Of a stretch of 64,000 nucleotides of DNA, positions 60,455-64,000 are shown in pieces. The translations under genes were made by a program, and so were the position numbers. Under the pieces are notes generated by a model. That model did not search any database, was not told the DNA's origin, and saw only the letters and a program-made list of their open reading frames with translations. Numbering within the stretch: position 1 is the first letter of the stretch; every line of letters begins with the position of its first letter. The stretch spans positions 2,790,001 to 2,854,000 of the forward strand of contig NZ_CP035283.1 of NCBI RefSeq assembly GCF_004103755.1. Reading direction: 5' to 3'. Source of the DNA: Caproiciproducens sp. NJN-50. GTDB taxonomy: Bacteria > Bacillota > Clostridia > Oscillospirales > Acutalibacteraceae.

Positions 60455-61951
60455 TCAGCGGATATCGAATTTGCGGATCAGTTTATGCAGGAACTGGCGC
60501 GAGATTTTGATGCTGTGAGCTGTCTGTGAGACATTGTAATTTGTCACTTCCAGCGCGTGTTTGATGAAAAACCGGTTGAACTGTCTGTTGAATTCATTGA
60601 GCGCGTAGTTATGGGCGGATTTGTAATCGATGCCGACGCCGCTCTCGATATGGCCGAAGACATTTTCAAAATCGAGGCCGCTGATCTCCCGCGTTTCCAC
60701 GGCGATCGGCGTGTTCTGCATCAGCAGGGCGGGCAGATCCTCCATCTGAACACAGGTGTCGCATTCCCCCATCACCGCGGCCGCATGCTCGATGGTGTGC
60801 TGCAGTTCCCTGACGTTTCCCGGCCACCCGTACTGGAAGAAGTGCTGCATGACCTGATCGGAGCACTTTTCAATATTGCGGGAAAAATCGCTGTTGGCCT
60901 TTTGAATGAAATGGTTGACGAGAATGGGAATATCGCTGGTGCGTTCCCTCAGCGGCGGGATCCGGATGGTCACCACCGCGATCCGGTAGAACAGGTCCGG
61001 CTTCAGTTTTCCGGCCTTCATATAGTCAAGGGGATTCACGTTCATTGCGGTGATGATGCGGGGATTGACTTTGATCTCCCTGTTGCTGCCCACCCGCCGG
61101 ACGACCTTATATTCCAGCACCCGCAGCAGCTTCGCCTGCATTTCCGGGGAAAGCGCCTGAATTTCGTCAAGGAAGATGGTCCCGTCGGAGCTCTGCTCAA
61201 AGAGGCCCGCCTTTTCAACCGCCCCCGTGTAGGCGCCCTTGGTCACACCGAACAGAATGCTTTCCAGCAGAGTGTCCGGAATCGCGGCGCAGTTGACCGA
61301 AATAAAAGGCTTGCTGTTCTTCGTACTCTCGCTGTGGATGCTTTCCGCAAACATCTGTTTCCCTGTTCCGGTCTCTCCGACGAGAAGAATGGAAGAATCG
61401 CTTTTCGCCACCTTCCGGCAGAGTTCAATGGTCTCCTCCATATTGGCCGAGGCATAGATGATGTCGTCAAAGGTGAACAAGTTTCCCGTCTGGACCGAAG
61501 CGGGACAGTCGGATTTCCTCTTTTCGGTGCCGTCATACTCATCCACCAGGCTTTTCACGTTCGAAAAGGGTTTGTAGACCGTGATCGCTCCGATCAGCGT
61601 CCCGTCCACGATCAGGGGATAGGCGCTGTAGAGCCAGAGGTACCTCTTCCCTGTCGCTACGGACAGAAAACTCATCAGGTAATCGCGGATCGGGATGCCC
61701 GTGTGCAGGACCCTCATCACTTTGGAGGTGTCGTCGGTCAGCCCATAAATATCCTTTACATTTTTCCCGATCATGTCCTTTGGCTCTATGTCGGCAAAAT
61801 TGCTGTTTTCCGAGCAGTAGACATAGACGCCTTCCGTGTCGACAATCTCCACAACGTTCCCGATCGCCGCCAGCGCGTCCAGGACAAGCCGGGTTTCTTC
61901 TGACAATTGTATCTTCAATCCCCCCGTTTCTTCTGAATTGCTTCTTTCCAA
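60455..61951 (-). CDS. Sigma-54-dependent transcriptional activator (PAS-AAA+-Fis HTH)
   Basis: 498 residues. An N-terminal PAS-like sensor covers about 20-135. The AAA+ domain has Walker A GETGTGK (192-198), the sigma-54-contacting loop as GAYTGA (239-244) and Walker B GTIFLDE (about 257-263). A C-terminal Fis-type helix-turn-helix (NVSQTAHSIKISRQFLHKLI) ends the protein. It resembles the RocR group. It begins right after the stop of the MBL gene; the exact start (TTG codons at residues 1, 12 or 16) is uncertain. It probably activates this acyl-CoA locus. I found no -24/-12 element in the gaps of this operon. Confidence 0.9.
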   Translation of the reverse strand: MERSNSEETGGLKIQLSEETRLVLDALAAIGNVVEIVDTEGVYVYCSENSNFADIEPKDMIGKNVKDIYGLTDDTSKVMRVLHTGIPIRDYLMSFLSVATGKRYLWLYSAYPLIVDGTLIGAITVYKPFSNVKSLVDEYDGTEKRKSDCPASVQTGNLFTFDDIIYASANMEETIELCRKVAKSDSSILLVGETGTGKQMFAESIHSESTKNSKPFISVNCAAIPDTLLESILFGVTKGAYTGAVEKAGLFEQSSDGTIFLDEIQALSPEMQAKLLRVLEYKVVRRVGSNREIKVNPRIITAMNVNPLDYMKAGKLKPDLFYRIAVVTIRIPPLRERTSDIPILVNHFIQKANSDFSRNIEKCSDQVMQHFFQYGWPGNVRELQHTIEHAAAVMGECDTCVQMEDLPALLMQNTPIAVETREISGLDFENVFGHIESGVGIDYKSAHNYALNEFNRQFNRFFIKHALEVTNYNVSQTAHSIKISRQFLHKLIRKFDIR

Positions 61952-62584
61952 CTAATACAGCTTCATCGCCATTCTGAGACAGGGATTGTGGGTTCGCTCG
62001 GTATTCAGCGTTGTGGCGGGGCCGTGCCCCGGAAAGACCCGGAAATCTCCGCTCAGCGCCGCCAGACGGGCAAGGGATTTCATCATGGCCCGATTGTCCC
62101 CGCCCTCAAAGTCCGTTCTTCCTATGCCGCCCTGAAACAGCGTATCTCCCGTAAACAACGCGTTCCCGGAGATCAGAGTGACAGAGCCCGGGGTATGCCC
62201 CGGTGTGCAGATCACTCGCAAGGAAAGGCCGCCGGCGGAAATGCTGTCCCCTTCTTCGCAGCGGCGAAGATTCCGGAAAGCGGAAACAGTTGGGTAAATC
62301 TGTCCCTCGTACTCCTCCGTGGTCTTCTTTGGACAGTCCAGCGGATGACAGTAAACCGGCAGGCGCGGCCAGCGTTCCTGCAGATAGGGAACCGCCAGGA
62401 TGTGATCAAAATGGCCGTGGGTCAGCAGGACCGCTTCGGGCACCGTTCCCAGCTTCTTCAGCGCCCTGCAGATTTCAGGCCCGTCGTCCGCCGGATCGAT
62501 CACGGCGCAGCTGCCGGTACCCGGACCCTGAAGCACATAACAGTTCGTTTCATAATCTCCCAATATCAACTGTTTAATCTGCAC
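61952..62584 (-). CDS. Metallo-beta-lactamase-fold hydrolase (glyoxalase II-like)
   Basis: 210 residues with the zinc motif THGHFDH (55-61), a His in CTPGHTPGS and a final GHGPATT segment, the layout of small GloB-like thioesterases. It could hydrolyse a CoA or other thioester. Its place between the CaiB/BaiF transferase and the sigma-54 regulator suggests a proofreading thioesterase in the same pathway, but a general housekeeping role is equally possible. Confidence 0.88.
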   Translation of the reverse strand: MQIKQLILGDYETNCYVLQGPGTGSCAVIDPADDGPEICRALKKLGTVPEAVLLTHGHFDHILAVPYLQERWPRLPVYCHPLDCPKKTTEEYEGQIYPTVSAFRNLRRCEEGDSISAGGLSLRVICTPGHTPGSVTLISGNALFTGDTLFQGGIGRTDFEGGDNRAMMKSLARLAALSGDFRVFPGHGPATTLNTERTHNPCLRMAMKLY

Positions 62585-62647
62585 CTTTGTCTCCGTTTCA
62601 TGAGTGGTGTCTGGACCAAACTCTCCGCTCCCGGTCGAAGCCGGAAG

Positions 62648-63862
62648 TCAGATCAGATGGCTTCCAATCACTTCGGCATCGTACATCGCTTTGATTTCCT
62701 TGTCGGAATAGCCCAGTTCTTTCATAATATCGTCGGTGTCCTGTCCAAGCAGCGGCGAGCCGCGTTTGATTTCGCAGGATGCGTTATTGAAACGGATGGG
62801 ATTCTTATAAAACCGTGTCGCGCCGATTTTGTCCTGCTGCACGATCTCCGTCACTTCCGTCGTATTGCAATGTTTGGACGTATACGCCTCGATAAACGGC
62901 AGAACCCCGGACGCCGGCACCCCCGCGTTCAGGAGCTTCTCCTCGATCTGAGAGCGGAACAAAGTTTTTGTGACGGCCTCGAGTTCCTTCACGAGGGCAT
63001 CCCGGTTCCGAACGCGGGACGCGTTGTCGGCAAAAAGCGGGTTTTCCTTCAGCCGCGGAACATCCAGCGCAGCGCACAGGCTCCGCCACCGCTCCTCACT
63101 GTCGGCAATGATGACGGCGAAACCGTCGCGGGCCTCAAAGATGCCATAGGGGGCGGTGAAGCGGTCATGGTTGCCGAACCTCGGCTGAGCGGTCCCGTTC
63201 CTGGCGTAATCCATCAGGGTCTCCTCGCAGGAACGCATGGCCACGTCCGCCATGGCTACGTCCACCCTGCAGCCCTTGCCCGTTCTGCGCGCCTCGATCA
63301 GCGCCATCAGCGCCGCGTTCATCGTATAGATCCCCGTCAGCGTATCGCAGATGCTGTTGCCCGCTTTCATGGGAGCGCCCTCCGGTTCCCCGTTGCTGCC
63401 CGCGAAGCCTCCTCTCGCCGCCGCGATGGCATCGTAGCAGGGGTACTTCGCCATTGGGCCGGAAGCGCCGAAGCCGCTCAGGGAAATAAATGCGATGCGG
63501 GGATTAATCTCCTTCAGCTTCTCATAGCCCAATCCCAGCCGGTCGATGGAACCGCTCTTGAAATTTTCCAAAACGATATCACAGTGCTTTACCATCTCAT
63601 AGATGATGGCCTTGCCCTCGGGCTTCGCCAGGTTCATCTCGATGCTCTGCTTGTTCTTGTTGTACGATACGAACAGGGTGCTCAGGTCATTGACGAAGGG
63701 TCCCCAGGTGCGCGCCTGATCGCCGTCGCCGTATTTTTCCACCTTCCAGACCTCCGCGCCCAGATCAGCAAACTGCCATGCAACAAAGGAGCCGGAAACC
63801 GCGATGGTAAAATCCAGTACCTTCAGGCCTTTTAAAACGCCCTCGGTTTCAAATGCAGCCAT
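62648..63862 (-). CDS. CaiB/BaiF-family CoA-transferase (class III)
   Basis: 404 residues. VLDFTIAVSGSFVAWQFADL and the glycine-rich SGFGASGPMAKYP are family features. The catalytic Asp follows in PCYDAIAAARGG (about 144), which forms the aspartyl-CoA thioester in class III transferases. AAGGAG stands before the ATG. It follows a second transferase gene by 23 bp. Such enzymes move CoA from a donor thioester to an incoming acid without ATP, as in carnitine, bile-acid or oxalate metabolism. Confidence 0.92.
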   Translation of the reverse strand: MAAFETEGVLKGLKVLDFTIAVSGSFVAWQFADLGAEVWKVEKYGDGDQARTWGPFVNDLSTLFVSYNKNKQSIEMNLAKPEGKAIIYEMVKHCDIVLENFKSGSIDRLGLGYEKLKEINPRIAFISLSGFGASGPMAKYPCYDAIAAARGGFAGSNGEPEGAPMKAGNSICDTLTGIYTMNAALMALIEARRTGKGCRVDVAMADVAMRSCEETLMDYARNGTAQPRFGNHDRFTAPYGIFEARDGFAVIIADSEERWRSLCAALDVPRLKENPLFADNASRVRNRDALVKELEAVTKTLFRSQIEEKLLNAGVPASGVLPFIEAYTSKHCNTTEVTEIVQQDKIGATRFYKNPIRFNNASCEIKRGSPLLGQDTDDIMKELGYSDKEIKAMYDAEVIGSHLI

Positions 63863-63885
63863 GATGATTCTCCTTTTCAATGATT

Positions 63886-64000
63886 TTAAATGATTTGATC
63901 CTTTTTCAGATCCGCGATTTCGCTGTCCGGTATCGACAGGAGTTCTTTCAGCACGGATTCGGTATGTTCCCCAAGGGCGGGAGCCGGAGCAATCTCGTTG
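63886..64000 (-). CDS. C-terminal end of a second CaiB/BaiF-family CoA-transferase (cut by window edge)
   Basis: The last 37 codons and the TAA stop of a gene that continues beyond the window. The readable end, PAPALGEHTESVLKELL, followed by EIADLKK, is the typical C-terminus of class III CoA-transferases (PAPxLGEHTxEVL). It is an upstream partner of the complete transferase, so the locus has two related enzymes, perhaps for activation and product release or for two acids. Confidence 0.8.
   Translation of the reverse strand, partial: NEIAPAPALGEHTESVLKELLSIPDSEIADLKKDQII

Overview
The window looks like part of a chromosome of an endospore-forming, anaerobic member of the Clostridia, plausibly Oscillospirales. 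This is inferred from a clear spoIIID-type regulator, mid-50s percent GC by eye, strong GGAGG ribosome-binding sites, frequent TTG/GTG starts, several acyl-CoA dehydrogenases, a sigma-54 activator and no respiratory genes. I see no rRNA, tRNA, CRISPR array or prophage. Taxonomy cannot be fixed from this stretch alone.

Layout. (1) 0-6.7 kb, minus strand: a BlaR1/BlaI-type sensor-repressor pair, a two-gene acyl-CoA dehydrogenase/MaoC hydratase operon, and a thpR-SDR pair. The blaI and acyl-CoA dehydrogenase promoters carry nearly the same paired operator. (2) 6.7-10.2 kb: aspartate ammonia-lyase with a small downstream ORF, two tandem promoter-hairpin units that look like small RNA genes, an Lrp/AsnC regulator, and spoIIID. 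(3) 10.2-29.6 kb: a large carbohydrate or sugar-acid catabolic island. It holds two DhaK/DhaL kinase pairs, an IlvD/Edd dehydratase, a DapA-type aldolase, LacI and IclR regulators, a fucose-isomerase-like protein, two 2-hydroxyacid dehydrogenases, an EryI/RpiB-like isomerase, a complete TRAP transporter, an SDR (plus the remnant of another), a PfkB kinase, a SIS isomerase and an RbsD/FucU mutarotase. The IclR-type box TGAAA-N6-TTTCA occurs in both main promoter regions. (4) 29.8-38.9 kb, minus strand: a PucR regulator upstream of an OPT transporter, nitroreductase, small protein, DUF1177, AroM, M29 peptidase, Asp/Glu-type racemase and DUF917 cluster, a conserved set of unknown purpose. (5) 39-45 kb: PepC, a candidate sigma-54-dependent small RNA, a chemoreceptor, and a tyrosine recombinase enclosed by about 44-bp inverted repeats (a probable invertible switch), then a bactofilin. 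(6) 45.5-53.6 kb: a MalT-like/SARP-like regulator, HAD phosphatase, FUSC-type membrane protein, iron-dependent alcohol dehydrogenase and a YyaL-type protein. (7) 53.7-64 kb, minus strand: an acid-CoA activation and reduction locus with two CaiB/BaiF CoA-transferases (one cut by the window edge), MBL hydrolase, sigma-54 activator, enoyl-CoA hydratase, MFS transporter, two acyl-CoA dehydrogenases, and an SSF symporter with a small membrane partner.

How the parts work together. The island at 10-30 kb most likely imports a polyol, sugar or sugar acid through the TRAP system. Isomerases and dehydrogenases would lead it to a ketose, DhaKL would phosphorylate it, and the EryI-like isomerase would pass it into central metabolism. 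The 54-64 kb locus most likely takes up a carboxylic acid, converts it to a CoA thioester by CoA transfer, and hydrates or reduces it under sigma-54 control. No EtfAB genes are in view. The regulatory points most worth testing are the BlaI-type operator in front of a fatty-acyl operon, the invertible recombinase segment beside a chemoreceptor gene, and three candidate small RNAs.
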